Source of the DNA: Cladorhizidae sp. MBARI D1340-BT2 | Lineage: Eukaryota > Porifera > Demospongiae > Poecilosclerida > Cladorhizidae | NCBI GenBank assembly: GCA_028752905.1 | Contig: JAQNBH010000005.1 | Location: 7,846,948-7,910,947 of the forward strand | Direction: 5' to 3' | DNA length: 64,000 nt | Part shown: piece by piece, positions 1 to 10,351 of the stretch | Layout of the letters: every line of letters starts with the position of its first letter | How positions within the stretch are numbered: the stretch's first letter is position 1 | Notes under the pieces: model-generated | Told to the model about the DNA's origin: nothing | Databases searched by the model: none | Seen by the model: only the letters and a program-made list of their open reading frames with translations | Made by a program: the position numbers and the translations under genes

Positions 1-1172
1 TATGTCAACATGTCAACTGAGAGTTCATTGAAAGCTAGAGTAATAATGGGGATTTTTTAAGCCCCTCACAAAAATTACCCTAGAGTAGAGTTATGGAGTG
101 AGAGTTCTCCCGTGCATACTGAACCTGTTTATGTACTAAAAACTCGCCTCCACCTGGACTGACACGCCATTAACATGAACCCCTAGCTAATGACTTTTAA
201 AGTACAAGATCATAAACAACCACAGAACAGATTCCAGCGGTCATTGCATCCATGCTGAAGATGTAAACACCACATATTCATACCAGTGGGTGTTAATTGG
301 TAGTTGTGGATATTCACTTGTCACTTACTCCCTCCTGCACCTGAGCCACATTCTTCTGTGTATTGAAGTGATGTGGGTAATTAATTAGCTGTTGAGGACT
401 AGTAGTGGAGTAGTGGATGGAATTATCACATTAATGAGAACTGCCAGGGTTTCATTTAGGGGGGGGGGGGATGCCCCTCCCTTGGAACCTTTTAGCCCCC
501 CCCCCCCCCCCACCCCCCCCCCTCGGAAATTGTATTATTAAAATTCATTAGAAACTTTGTTCACATCTTTAACCATCATGCCCCCCCTTAATATCCAGTT
601 GCCCCCCCCCCCCCCCCCCCCCCCTTGGACAATTTTCTAAATGAAACCCTGACTGAAACCCTGACTGCAGATATTTTCGCACGCAAAAATGCATCTTGGC
701 AACCGTGAATGAAATGGTGCACTAGAGAGTTCCACACAGTGAGTTCCATGCAAGCTTGTTTGTATCTAACCCACTGCACTAGATAAAATGGCGAGGCTTA
801 CTGTAGGAAGTGTCATAATCGACAGCTTCGACAAAACAGAAAGCAAAAGCAAAAAAAAAAGAAGCAAGTAGCCATGGAGCTAGAGCTGAAGGCAACAAAT
901 AGTTTAGGATCTAGCAATGGAAGAACCCTTCCAAGACGAACATAGCCTGCCTCTTAGGATCTAGCAATGAAAGAACCCTTCAAGACAAACATTGCCTGCC
1001 TCTCTAGAGCTTAGTCGACCAAGGTAACAGCTACTTCAAAGTTAAAATGACTGTTTATGATCTTTGGCCTAAAAGCTAAAGCTTAAGAAATAAGTGCTCC
1101 AAAGTGCTCTGTGTACATGTATGTAGACGTTAGCACTAGGCAAGCATGTCAAAAGCAGTAACATGATAGGGA

Positions 1173-1209
<37 letters not shown>

Positions 1210-1690
1210 AGAAGACAACCAAGACACTTGCCGTGTCTGTGTCACACAACTTTAAAGAGAGAAGTATTCTAATGCACGTCTGTGTTGCATTACTTAATTA
1301 TCGAGAAGGAAGCGGAGGGGAGGAAAGATAATCCATCAGATATGTTAATTATTTAATTGTTCTTGTATGGCAGAGTGGAACTGGATTACAATGCTTGCTC
1401 TGTGTGTGTGTGTGTGTGTGTGTGTGGTGTGCCTCTCTCTCTCTCTCTGTAAGGCAGAAGGGAGGGGTGTGTGCATGTTGTGAACCTTCCTGTGATGTCT
1501 CCTGGTATGGCGTGGAACAAATGGACTGGTTTCCCGTGCTGTTGCATGTTCATCTTCAGAAGATGCGCAGAAACAAGAAGTGTACAAAAACCCAGGAATG
1601 CTTTCCCCTTTCTATGTACTTTCTAAGACTAAGATCAGAAGTTCTTGCTGGAAGGCCAGCAGGCATTGTCCCCCTATGTGACCAGATTGC
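1..1690. other. Gene-free flank with homopolymer tracts
   Basis: I see no credible gene. The stretch holds long C/G homopolymers (about 459-522, 602-624 and 1176-1208), a TG microsatellite at about 1399-1426 followed by a short TC run, and a direct duplication of about 52 bp at 905-1005 (GGATCTAGCAATG occurs twice in matching context). The first 27 bases contain an 18-bp word that recurs inverted at 54317-54334. Confidence 0.6.
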
Positions 1691-1769
1691 TGACTGGCTG
1701 CCATTACCATCATGAAGGAAACTAGGATCAACTTGCTAGCTCCTTGTGAGACCTGCTTGACTGGGCACT

Positions 1770-2172
1770 GGGTACCAACTCTCCTCCATTCTGGAACAAC
1801 TTCAAATCATTCACTGAGTTGCCCTAGCTCTGAGTCCATTTGGTTGCTCTTCCATGGGGGCTTTTCGTCTCAAACCCCACTTCTCATATGCTCAATAATC
1901 GCCACATCTACCCCCCCCCTTCCCCAAATGCTGTCATTTCCAATGGTGAATCAAGTGTGCAATCTTGCAACTGCTATGACCAGCTCCAGGCTAACCTCTC
2001 CTCTGTTCTACCTAGAGACACGGTCATCCTCGTGAGTGGGTGACATTAATGCCCAAGTAGGTTCTGGTTTTATCTCACATTAAACAGTGATGGGCTCCCA
2101 CGGCTTTTGTGAGTGCATAGAGAGTGGTGTGAGGCTGCAGGACTTTTGTGTGAGCAACCAACTCCTTCATGC
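1770..2172 (+). pseudogene. LINE endonuclease (APE-like) remnant
   Basis: This is a decayed piece of a non-LTR retrotransposon ORF2 apurinic-type endonuclease, the domain that nicks target DNA. Translation shows CYDQLQANLSSVLPRDTVIL ending at about 2034. After a one-base frame change comes GDINAQVG at 2039-2062, matching the family signature GDFNARVG whose Asp and Asn are catalytic. About 30 bases later HGFCECIESGVRLQDFC and SNQLLH (2093-2170) match the usual GERLLDFCASNQL block. Frameshifts and stops show it is dead. The remnant stops where the 46-bp tandem array begins, and its last codons run into the first repeat unit. It could belong to the same insertion as the RT piece at 4430-5260. 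The clade is uncertain. Confidence 0.75.
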
Positions 2173-3591
2173 ACACACAACGTCACAACACAGCAGGCCA
2201 CCCCATCAGCTAACTTGCACACACATGGTTCCAACACAGCAGGCCACCCCATCAGCTAACTTGCACACACATGGTTCCAACACAGCAAGCCACCCCATCA
2301 GCTAACTTGCACACAGATGGTTCCAACACAGCAGGCCACCCCATCAGCTAACTTGCACACACATGGTTCCAACACAGCAAGGCCACCCCATCAGCTAACT
2401 TGCACACAGATGGTTCCAACACAGCAGGCCACCCCATCAGCTAACTTGCACACACATGGTTCCAACACAGCAAGCCACCCCATCAGCTAACTTGCACACA
2501 CATGGTTCCAACACAGCAAGCCACCCCATCAGCTAACTTGCACACACATGGTTCCAACACAGCAGGCCACCCCATCAGCTAACTTGCACACACATGGTTC
2601 CAACACAGCAAGCCACCCCATCAGCTAACTTGCACACACAACGTCACAACACAGCAAGGCCACCCCATCAACTAACTTGCACACACATGGTTCCAACACA
2701 GCAAGCCACCCCATCAGCTAACTTGCACACAGATGGTTCCAACACAGCAAGCCACCCCATCAGCTAACTTGCACACAGATGGTTCCAACACAGCAGGCCA
2801 CCCCATCAGCTAACTTGCACACACAACGTCACAACACAGCAGGCCACCCCATCAGCTAACTTGCACACACATGGTTCCAACACAGCAGGCCACCCCATCA
2901 GCTAATTTGCACACACATGGTTCCAACACAGCAAGCCACCCCATCAGCTAACTTGCACACACATGGTTCCAACACAGCAAGCCACCCCATCAGCTAACTT
3001 GCACACACATGGTTCCAACACAGCAAGCCACCCCATCAGCTAACTTGCACACAGATGGTTCCAACACAGCAAGCCACCCCATCAGCTAACTTGCACACAC
3101 AACGTCACAACACAGCAGGCCACTCCATCAGCTAACTTGCACACACATGGTTCCAACACAGCAGGCCACCCCATCAGCTAACTTGCACACAGATGGTTCC
3201 AACACAGCAAGCCACCCCATCAGCTAACTTGCACACAGATGGTTCCAACACAGCAAGCCACCCCATCAGCTAACTTGCACACACATGGTTCCAACACAGC
3301 AAGCCACCCCATCAGCTAACTTGCACACAGATGGTTCCAACACAGCAAGCCACCCCATCAGCTAACTTGCACACACATGGTTCCAACACAGCAGGCCACC
3401 CCATCAGCTAACTTGCACACACATGGTTCCAACACAGCAAGCCACCCCATCAGCTAACTTGCACACACATGGTTCCAACACAGCAGGCCACCCCATCAGC
3501 TAACTTGCACACACAACGTCACAACACAGCAAGCCATCCCATCAGCTAACTTGCACACACATGGTTCCAACACAGCAAGGCCACCCCACCT
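2173..3591. repeat. 46-bp minisatellite, about 31 copies
   Basis: The unit contains CAGCAAGCCACCCCATCAGC then TAACTTGCACACACATGGTTCC. Single-base variants alternate (AAGCC/AGGCC, ACACAT/ACAGAT). A distinct ACAACGTCACAACACAG variant appears at about 2178, 2637, 2820, 3099 and 3512, which suggests block amplification. It abuts the LINE endonuclease remnant on its left. Confidence 0.95.
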
Positions 3592-3713
3592 CTATGTTAT
3601 GTTTCACTTAAGTGATCATTTCGTCCATGTTGTCTCCACCGAGTATAATCAAGGGTTATCATCACCAGGTGAGAGTCCCTCCCCGAAGAAAGACTACTGG
3701 CTTTCCCCCTTCC

Positions 3714-3852
3714 TTCTGGCCCCCCCTACCTTCTGGCCCCCCTACCTTCTGGCCCCCCTACCTTCTGGCCACCTTCTGGCCCCCCCTACCTTCTGCCCCC
3801 CCCCTACCTTCTGGCCCCCCCCCCCCCCCCCCCCCCCCTACCTTCTGGCCTG
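3714..3852. repeat. Short CCCCCTACCTTCTGGC repeat with poly-C
   Basis: About six 15-18-bp units built on CCCCCTACCTTCTGGC, with a C homopolymer near 3817-3838. The open frames read through here are low complexity only. Confidence 0.85.
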
Positions 3853-4097
3853 TGTTATAGCATTGACTGAGGCTGATTGAAACAGACAGTAAGATTGTCA
3901 GGAGTTGACCTGGCAATGCTTCTGGACTGCTATAGACGAGACATACTATAGGACCTTGCCTGAGCTGCCTAGTGAAGCTGGCATATGGTAAGTCCAGATC
4001 ATTTCAGTATTCCTAACTAGGATTCATGGCTATCATACAGTCAGTCGTTAAATGATGGCTTCTGTAAAAGTTACTTTTTTTTGCCAAGAACCATTCC
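3853..4097. other. Unique sequence, no gene seen
   Basis: No coding similarity or RNA gene is recognised between the short repeat and the hAT-like fragment. It may be flanking transposon sequence. Confidence 0.4.
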
Positions 4098-4418
4098 TTG
4101 CTTGGTCAGCTTATTACACAGCCCATGACTAGCTTCACTCGAACAAAGGCTACTCTGAAAGAGCACGAGTTACAGTTTACACACAAACTAGCAATGGAAG
4201 ATTCAAGCATTTATGGGTCGGATGGAGAGTGGTCACTTATTCTTCAACAGCAACTCAAGCACCAAGCCTCAGATAGAATCCAAAAGAACAGAGCTATCCC
4301 GAAACCTATTTTAAAGCCGGTAATATTCTGTGGAAAACAAAATCTTGATTTTAGAGGAAATAGTGAATCTGTCTATCCTGCCAGTTCTATTATTTTTCCA
4401 GCAATCCCTGGGAAATAG
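4098..4418 (+). pseudogene. hAT-type (ZMYM1/DUF4371-like) transposase fragment
   Basis: An open frame of about 106 codons, interrupted on both sides, contains MEDSSIYGSDGEW, then NRAIPKPILKPVIFCGKQNL and DFRGNSESV. The pattern NRxxLxxIlxxviFcGrQnlaxRGHxxS is typical of the N-terminal part of hAT-derived proteins of the ZMYM1/DUF4371 group, so I read it as part of an old hAT transposase that once cut and pasted DNA. The zinc-binding and catalytic regions are absent and no terminal inverted repeats were found. A chance match in a short frame cannot be excluded. Confidence 0.5.
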
Positions 4419-4429
4419 GAAGAAGTCTG

Positions 4430-5260
4430 GGGCTCGAGAACCTGTCCAAGAAGGACAGAGCTACTTGACTTCTCCACTGTGGAGACGGGAAGCAAAGAGG
4501 TATTGGTGATGCTCTGAAGGCTGCAGTGCCCAGCCTCTACATATGCAAGTTATCCGGCCGCTGCTGAGAAGGCTCGGAATGCTTGCTGGAGTGCACATGT
4601 TGTGAAAGCAGAGAAACATCATGTCTAGCAATCTGGTCCTGGTCGATCATCAGGGATTGCACGAGCGGATTTGTTCAAAGCTCTTGACATCCGTCTTGTG
4701 AGTGAGGGATGGGAGCAACCTTTACCGGAGGCGATGACGAGTTGCAACAATGGATGGGTGCATCGTTTCTCTGAAGTTGTCAATTTTGAGCCAGAGGTCA
4801 GCGAGGCAACACTGGATGCTCTCACTGTTCTTGAGCCCTGTCCTGCAGTGAGTGGTCGTGTGCTGGCGGATGGGGAGCTGCGTGCTGACATGTTGAAGGA
4901 GGAATGGCTGTGGCCACCTCGCTGATGCGGAAGGGGAACAATCCGGTCTGGACGAGCTTTCCGTGCAGATGATGACGCTTGGGTGAGAGGTGTCTGTCTG
5001 CTGTCTGAAGGTGATTGCAGATGGGATCTGAAGCAACAACGAAGGACTGGAGGAACAAGGTGCTCATCCCTTACCACAAGAAGGGAAGTCGTACCATCTG
5101 AGACGACTATCGAAGCATTGCTCTCTTGAGCATCCCTAGCAATGTTATTTTTTTGCCGAGGCAATTCTGACCAACTCAAGTCTTGGAGCAGAACTCGATC
5201 TCAGTGAGAGCCACTGTGGGCAGAGGCTGTGCTGACAGGCTTGGCCAACCGGAAGGTGGA
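4430..5260 (+). pseudogene. LINE reverse transcriptase (N-terminal part) remnant
   Basis: A decayed non-LTR retrotransposon segment. At 4671-4925 the frame reads WVHRFSEVVNFEPEVSEATL followed by DALTVLEPCPAV, the endonuclease-to-RT linker commonly seen in such elements (W-x-eHFxxlLN...). At about 5045-5150 a second frame gives DWRNKVLIPYHKKGSRTI, a stop, then DDYRSIALLSIPSNV. This corresponds to the conserved RT start W+...viPl-KKGdr..C.NYRgIsLLs. Stops and frame changes show it is inactive. The catalytic RT motifs are missing here. It may be the downstream part of the element whose endonuclease lies at 1770-2172, separated by the minisatellite. Confidence 0.7.
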
Positions 5261-5504
5261 GATGTGAAAATACCCTATCTCTGTGTACTTAGTAAGTGGG
5301 TAATCACAGGAAGCTCCGGCATGCAACTGGGTCTCTGATCAGGAGTATGCTGGTGATATAAGCTTTGGTAGCTGAGACGTGGAATGGTCTCAAAGCTGTG
5401 TTGGACACTGTGTTCGGTGCCCTGTAGTCTCACCATCAACTGATGGAAAGCAAGGACTCTGGCCATGATGCCATCAGACCATAGGAGTCTATTCATCATG
5501 TGTC

Positions 5505-5862
5505 CCCATAGAGCTATTGTCAACCTACTTCTACCTGCCTCAACCCAGTGTGATGTTGATCCAGTGTGCACTTCGACCTGCCTCAACCCAGTGTGACGTA
5601 GGTCCTGTGTGTGTTCCCCCCCCCCCCCATAGAGCTGTTGTCAACCTACTTCTACCTGCCTCAACCCAGTGTGATGTTGATCCAGTGTGCACTTCGACCT
5701 GCCTCAACCCAGTGTGACGTAGGTCCTGTGTGTGTCCCCCCCCCATAGAGCTGTTGTCAACCTACTTCTACCTGCCTCAACCCAGTGTGATGTTATACTT
5801 CGACCTGCCTCAACCCAGTGTGACGTAGGTCCTGTGTGTGTTCCCCCCATAGAGCTGTTGTC
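5505..5862. repeat. About 104-121-bp tandem repeat, 3+ copies
   Basis: Copies start at CATAGAGCTGTTGTC-type words at 5507, 5628 and 5744, with a truncated one at 5848. Each holds two inner CTGCCTCAACCCAGTGTGA words. Length differences come from C-runs and a deletion in the third copy. Confidence 0.9.
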
Positions 5863-6264
5863 ATCATAAGAGATGTTACTTCACAATTGTAAGCTGTCCT
5901 GACCCGGTGGCCAAGAGCAATTTTGATCTAGTGCTAAAGAAACTGTTACTTCCAGTACAAAAGAAATCACTTTTGGGCATAATATCGTCTGTTGCATGTA
6001 CAGTGATATGCTCAACTTCTTTTAAATTTGACTACATAGACTTGCTCGCGTATACCTTGACCTTCCCTGAACCCTAACCACATGTGGTTTTGAATGTTCT
6101 GGAAAGTTGTAATCGTGGACTGACACAACCACACCTTCAGGGGTAATGCAGGAGTAATGCTCCACCCATGTAACTACCACTTCTGTCATTCATAAGTGAG
6201 GAGCGAAGCGAGCCCTAAGCGGAGAGAGGATGGAAAACTTGCCATTGTCTTACCTGGCGAGTAA
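5863..6264. other. Unique sequence, no gene seen
   Basis: No coding or RNA feature recognised on either strand. Confidence 0.4.
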
Positions 6265-6800
6265 GTGCAGATGCCAGCAACAATATCTAGTAGGCTGATG
6301 AGACAAAGTGAGATGTCAGGAGAGAGCAGGAAAGCTGAGCAACAATATCTAGATAGGCTGATGAGATGCCAGGAGAGAGCAGGAAAGCTGAGCAGCAATA
6401 TCTAGATAGGCTGATGAGATATAGTGAGATGTCAGAATAGAGCAGGAGAGCTGAGCAGCAATAGCTAGATAGGCTGATGAGATATAGTGATATGTCAGGA
6501 GAGAGCAGGAAAGCTGAGCAGCAATATCTAGATAGGCTGATGAGATATAGTGAGATGTCAGAATAGAGCAGGAGAGCTGAGCAGCAATAGCTAGATAGGC
6601 TGATGAGATGTCAGGAGAGAGCAGGAAAGCTGAGCAGCAATATCTAGATAGGCTGATGAGATATAGTGAGATGTCAGGATAGAGCAGGAGAGCTGAGCAG
6701 CAATAGCTAGATAGGCTGATGAGATGTCAGGAGAGAGCAGGAAAGCTGAGCAGCAATATCTAGATAGGCTGATGAGACAAAGTGAGATGCCAGGAGAGCC
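6265..6800. repeat. Degenerate tandem repeat of about 45-65 bp
   Basis: Repeated blocks contain GAGCAGCAATATCTAGATAG followed by GCTGATGAGATATAGTGAGATG and CAGGAGAGAGCAGGAAAGCT. There are about eight copies. Units alternate between forms with and without the ATATAGTGAGATG segment, so this is a compound array. Confidence 0.9.
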
Positions 6801-7340
6801 AGAGAGGATCATATACACTGCCAAGACCAAAGTTATTTTAAAGGATATCTTATTAATCACTTCACGTTGCCACTTCTCTCCATAGCTAGCATTAGCACAG
6901 ATCCCGTATGCACACAAATGATACAAGTGGTCACATGACTCACGTAATTGGGTTCGCTCAATCATCTGCTCTCTCCCAGTGGAAATCTTGGCTGGACCTG
7001 CTTATAGCAGCTGCTCGCTTTACAGCTATTGCTCCATCATTTGGAACACGACCTCTCTGTTTAACCCCAATGTCCCCCTGCCCCCTCCAGAGTGTATTTA
7101 TTCCACGAGAAACGAGGACAAGGGAACTAGAGCACAAACAGAGCAAGAGGGACGTGGTGTCTGGGACGCTAGCTAGTTCCACCATTAAAGCAAGCAATGT
7201 GCAGTTCTATTCTGAATTAATAGGATGCTCATTCTAGCCTACACACTGGGAATCTGGCAAAAATGTACGGGAATGCCTGAGGGTGTGGAACTTTTCTAGC
7301 CAGAACTCCAGAACTCAAGAATGGACTCAAGAATGGAGCA
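6801..7340. other. Unique sequence, no gene seen
   Basis: Short overlapping open frames occur on both strands but none resembles a protein family or has convincing splice sites. Confidence 0.4.
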
Positions 7341-7344
7341 AGTT

Positions 7345-7765
7345 CAAGCCGCCGAATTCAGTGCTGGTAAAATACATACTGTATTTCCTTATTAGGAACT
7401 GCCCCTCCAATTTTAACCACAGAGGCAAATAGCAATAAGATACGCCCAAATAATTACTCATTAGCTTACAAACTGAGAACAGAAGACACAAAGACACGGG
7501 GGGGGGGGGGAATCTGTGAGAGAAAAAAATCAGGGGGAAACGTTCTTGGTACAAGCAGAGATTGAACCCTTGACTCTTGCTTACCAGACCATTACTCAAC
7601 ACAGGCACCCAAACATAAAAGTCCTCCAAACAGGCACTTGAATTCCTTCACAACTGCAATAAATAGTAACCGCCCTTCTAATTGTTACCGCCTTTCCAAT
7701 AGTAATCGCAGGTAGGTTGGACGGAAGTCAATAGCAACCGTGGTTCCTATTAGAGAATATACGAT
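7345..7765 (-). mobile_element. Dispersed repeat with a tRNA-like (SINE-like) head
   Basis: Read on the minus strand, 7558-7568 gives GGTTCAATCTC, close to the polymerase III B box. TGTTGAGTAATGG at 7589-7601 resembles an A box, at a spacing suited to a tRNA-derived promoter. The flanks are dispersed repeat: GAACTGCCCCTCCAATTTTA at 7396 recurs in similar form at about 38720 and 38765, and the 7660-7760 segment (AATAGTAACCGCCC, then GCAACCGTGGTTCC) resembles 40800-41190. I infer a SINE or a composite of short mobile elements. Confidence 0.4.
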
Positions 7766-7904
7766 ACCTTGTGGCTTACTTTTGAGCAGGTAGGGAACAG
7801 GGATAATGTTCAATATCTAAGGGTACTTTTGTCAATATGTATGACAAATTTTTCCCCCTTTGATAAGCATCCACCCATCCAAGCTCACCATCTGTCAGGC
7901 TTCC

Positions 7905-8118
7905 ATGTGTGTGTGTGTTGAGTGTGTGTGTGAGTGTGTGTGTGTGTGTGTGCATGTGTGCATACATTGTGTGTAAAGTGTGTGTGCACATGTATGCATA
8001 CGTTGTGTTATGTGCGCGTATGTGTGTGTGTGTTGTGTGTGTGTGCATGCACGTTGGTGTGTATGCATGCGAGTGTGTGTGGTAAGTGTGTGGTGTGTGT
8101 GTGTGTGTGTGATGTATA
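7905..8118. repeat. TG-rich microsatellite cluster
   Basis: Compound (TG)n with interspersed GCATG and GCATAC words. Frames through it on both strands are low complexity. Confidence 0.95.
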
Positions 8119-8826
8119 TATATGGCAGTGTGTGTGGGTGTTTGTGATGGAGAGGGAGAGAGGGAGGGAGTAGCCACTTCTAAGATGGATGCTGGGCAAC
8201 CATGAGAAGAACTCCATCTTGTCTAGCTTGCAGTGTAAAAGCAATTGCAGTTAAAAACAACAACAACAAAAAAACAGTTTTGTGTGTTGTTAGTGTCTAG
8301 TGTTGGTGGGTATTGCCGGGTGAGTGAAGAAGGCCACACCCACACCACTAAGTGCGCAGAACATATCTACCCTACATATGTATGTATGTGCAGTCCCTTG
8401 ATTAATCTGACTCCCCACTCCAAAATGGAGGCTGGCAAAAACACAAATATACAAAGCTCAGAAATTCACTCTGGTAGCTTCTAAACATTTCCAGTTGTAC
8501 CCTGAACCCTGTGTTAAAGTGGCAAACCGGCAACTCCCTCAAAAATATTAAAAATTCGTCTCCAAGTGTCTCAACTTTTGCTTGCATAGGTCCTTTTCAC
8601 TAGATGTCCAATGCACTGCAGTGGCTTCTCGATTCTCGATTAAGTAAACTCAAAGATTGGTAAAAATCGTCAAGACCATAAACTTGCTCTTGTGTGCAAT
8701 AGTGTGCCAATTCAACATGTAAGGAAGTGATCAGCTTAATTAAATTAATCTTGTGATAGTAATTAACACCACATGCTTTCAATAAAACCAGGTAAACTTC
8801 TTGTGATCTGATCTGTGTGTAAAGTG
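8119..8826. other. Unique sequence, no gene seen
   Basis: No coding or RNA feature recognised. A short TATG run occurs near 8377-8391. Confidence 0.4.
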
Positions 8827-9345
8827 CAGGGTGTTCCAGAAAATTATCACAATTCGAGTATGCTGTGACATTTTTTAACGTCTCAACATTCCCTCTTTCA
8901 GGAAGTCCTCAGAGGATGCGGTGATTTGATGCTGTCCAATGAGTGATAGCCATGAACCAAATATTTGATAATTTTGATGCATGGAGCTCACTCATACCGC
9001 ACAACGAACTCGTGAGCATTCCTCGAACCATCAACTGATACTCTTTTTTTTATTTTTTACTTCTGAGCATTTCCTGAAAGGCAGAACTGGGAATGTTAAT
9101 AATGTCAGTTTGACAACAAACTCAAATTGTAGAAGCATCTTGTCCGAGTGTGTACTTTAATAAAGAATAGCATCTAGTTAGCTCTGCAGGCACTTGAACA
9201 ATTTCTTGAAGGAAGCTGTTTGACTAGCAAGATAAAGATGTTTTTTTGGATTGAATCATAAAAAAATAATAAAAAAATAAATAATAATAATAAAATAAAA
9301 TAAATAATAATAAAATAAAAAAATAATTAAAAAAAACGAAACAAA
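8827..9345 (+). mobile_element. Possible Tc1/mariner-type element end, then AT-rich tract
   Basis: CAGGGTGTTCCAGAAAATTA at 8827 is the kind of terminus seen on Tc1/mariner and related non-autonomous elements, and it resembles CAGGGTGGGGCAGAAAAA at 50349. No matching opposite terminus or transposase was found. At 9258-9345 there is an A/T-only region of AATAAT and AAATAA units. Confidence 0.3.
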
Positions 9346-10227
9346 GAATTTACCAGTGCAGAGGATCCTTTATCTATTAACACCAATATTTAAAAAAATA
9401 ATACGTATTATATTTGGTGTTTGTAATTTTAAAAGGTAGAGGGTCCTATAAATGTTTGCAGGCTACGTTGATAAATTCTTGTTTCATTTGTTCTTTGACA
9501 AATTGTAACACAACCTCTTTGTCTTGTATAATTGCGTACAAGCTGCCTCAATGTTAGAGTGTTTTTGTTCTTGGCAGGCTCTATGAAATATTTATTTAAT
9601 GGCGCACAAAAAGTGAGAAGAAAACCAAGCCCCTCATGGTGGTGCACCATTGCCATATGAGCCGGACTGTACCTAGCACCTCCCACCAAGTGTGATATCA
9701 GGCGGAGGAGTGTCCAGTGCCGTCACACCATGTCCAAGGATGTCCCATGATATTCTGGGATATCGGGGACTCTCTGGGATGTCTCTAGTGGGGGTGGCTG
9801 GCTACATAGCATGGGTCCCAGAATACTTCATATCCCGGGTTATTGACTCTCCTGGGATGTTTCTAGCCCTAGAATAGCCCTAGTGGTGATTGCAGGTCAG
9901 TTGGGGCTAGGGAAATGGCAATGCTAGAAGATAGTGGCAGTGCTGGATATCCAAGTGACCATGTGGTGGGTGTGGTTGTCATGCTCCTAGACAAGTTGAC
10001 CTTGGGGTAATGTCACCCTCTTACTGGTTGTTGTTGCTATGGTAATAAATGATGGACGAGAGGAGAGACCGAGAGAGAGGTTACTTGGTCCTAAATGAAA
10101 AGTTCAGTGAACTTGTAGAAGTGCCCCCTGTGTTATACATCGTTATACATACTTAACAGCCAATAGGCTGAATTTTTAGATCTTTGTGGCATACTGTTTT
10201 TTGTTGTTAATGTGCTGTGCTGACAGG
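9346..10227. other. Presumed promoter/5' region of the SAM gene; no gene seen
   Basis: No protein-coding similarity is visible. The segment ends in a plausible 3' splice site (TGTGCTGTGCTGACAG at 10212-10227), so the first coding exon may be preceded by a non-coding exon here or further left. I could not identify a TATA box or a transcription start. Confidence 0.35.
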
Positions 10228-10267
10228 TTATTGGTACGTGTGTGTGCGAGGGTTGAGGGGTGTGAAG

Positions 10268-10351
10268 ATGCCCATCCAGAAGAAAAAGGCGGTGCCGATG
10301 GAGCAGGTGGAGGAATGGAGCCAGGAGGAGGTCAACATGTGGCTCATGTCT
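10268..10351 (+). CDS. Exon 1: start and first helix of SAM domain (aa 1-28)
   Basis: ATG at 10268 has A at -3. The in-frame upstream sequence is closed by TAA at 10208. The encoded EEWSQEEVNMWLMS is the typical SAM opening (W-s-xeeVxxWL). The exon ends in phase 0 at the donor GTGAGT (10352). The exon probably begins at 10228, after an AG, with about 40 nt of 5' UTR. Confidence 0.8.
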
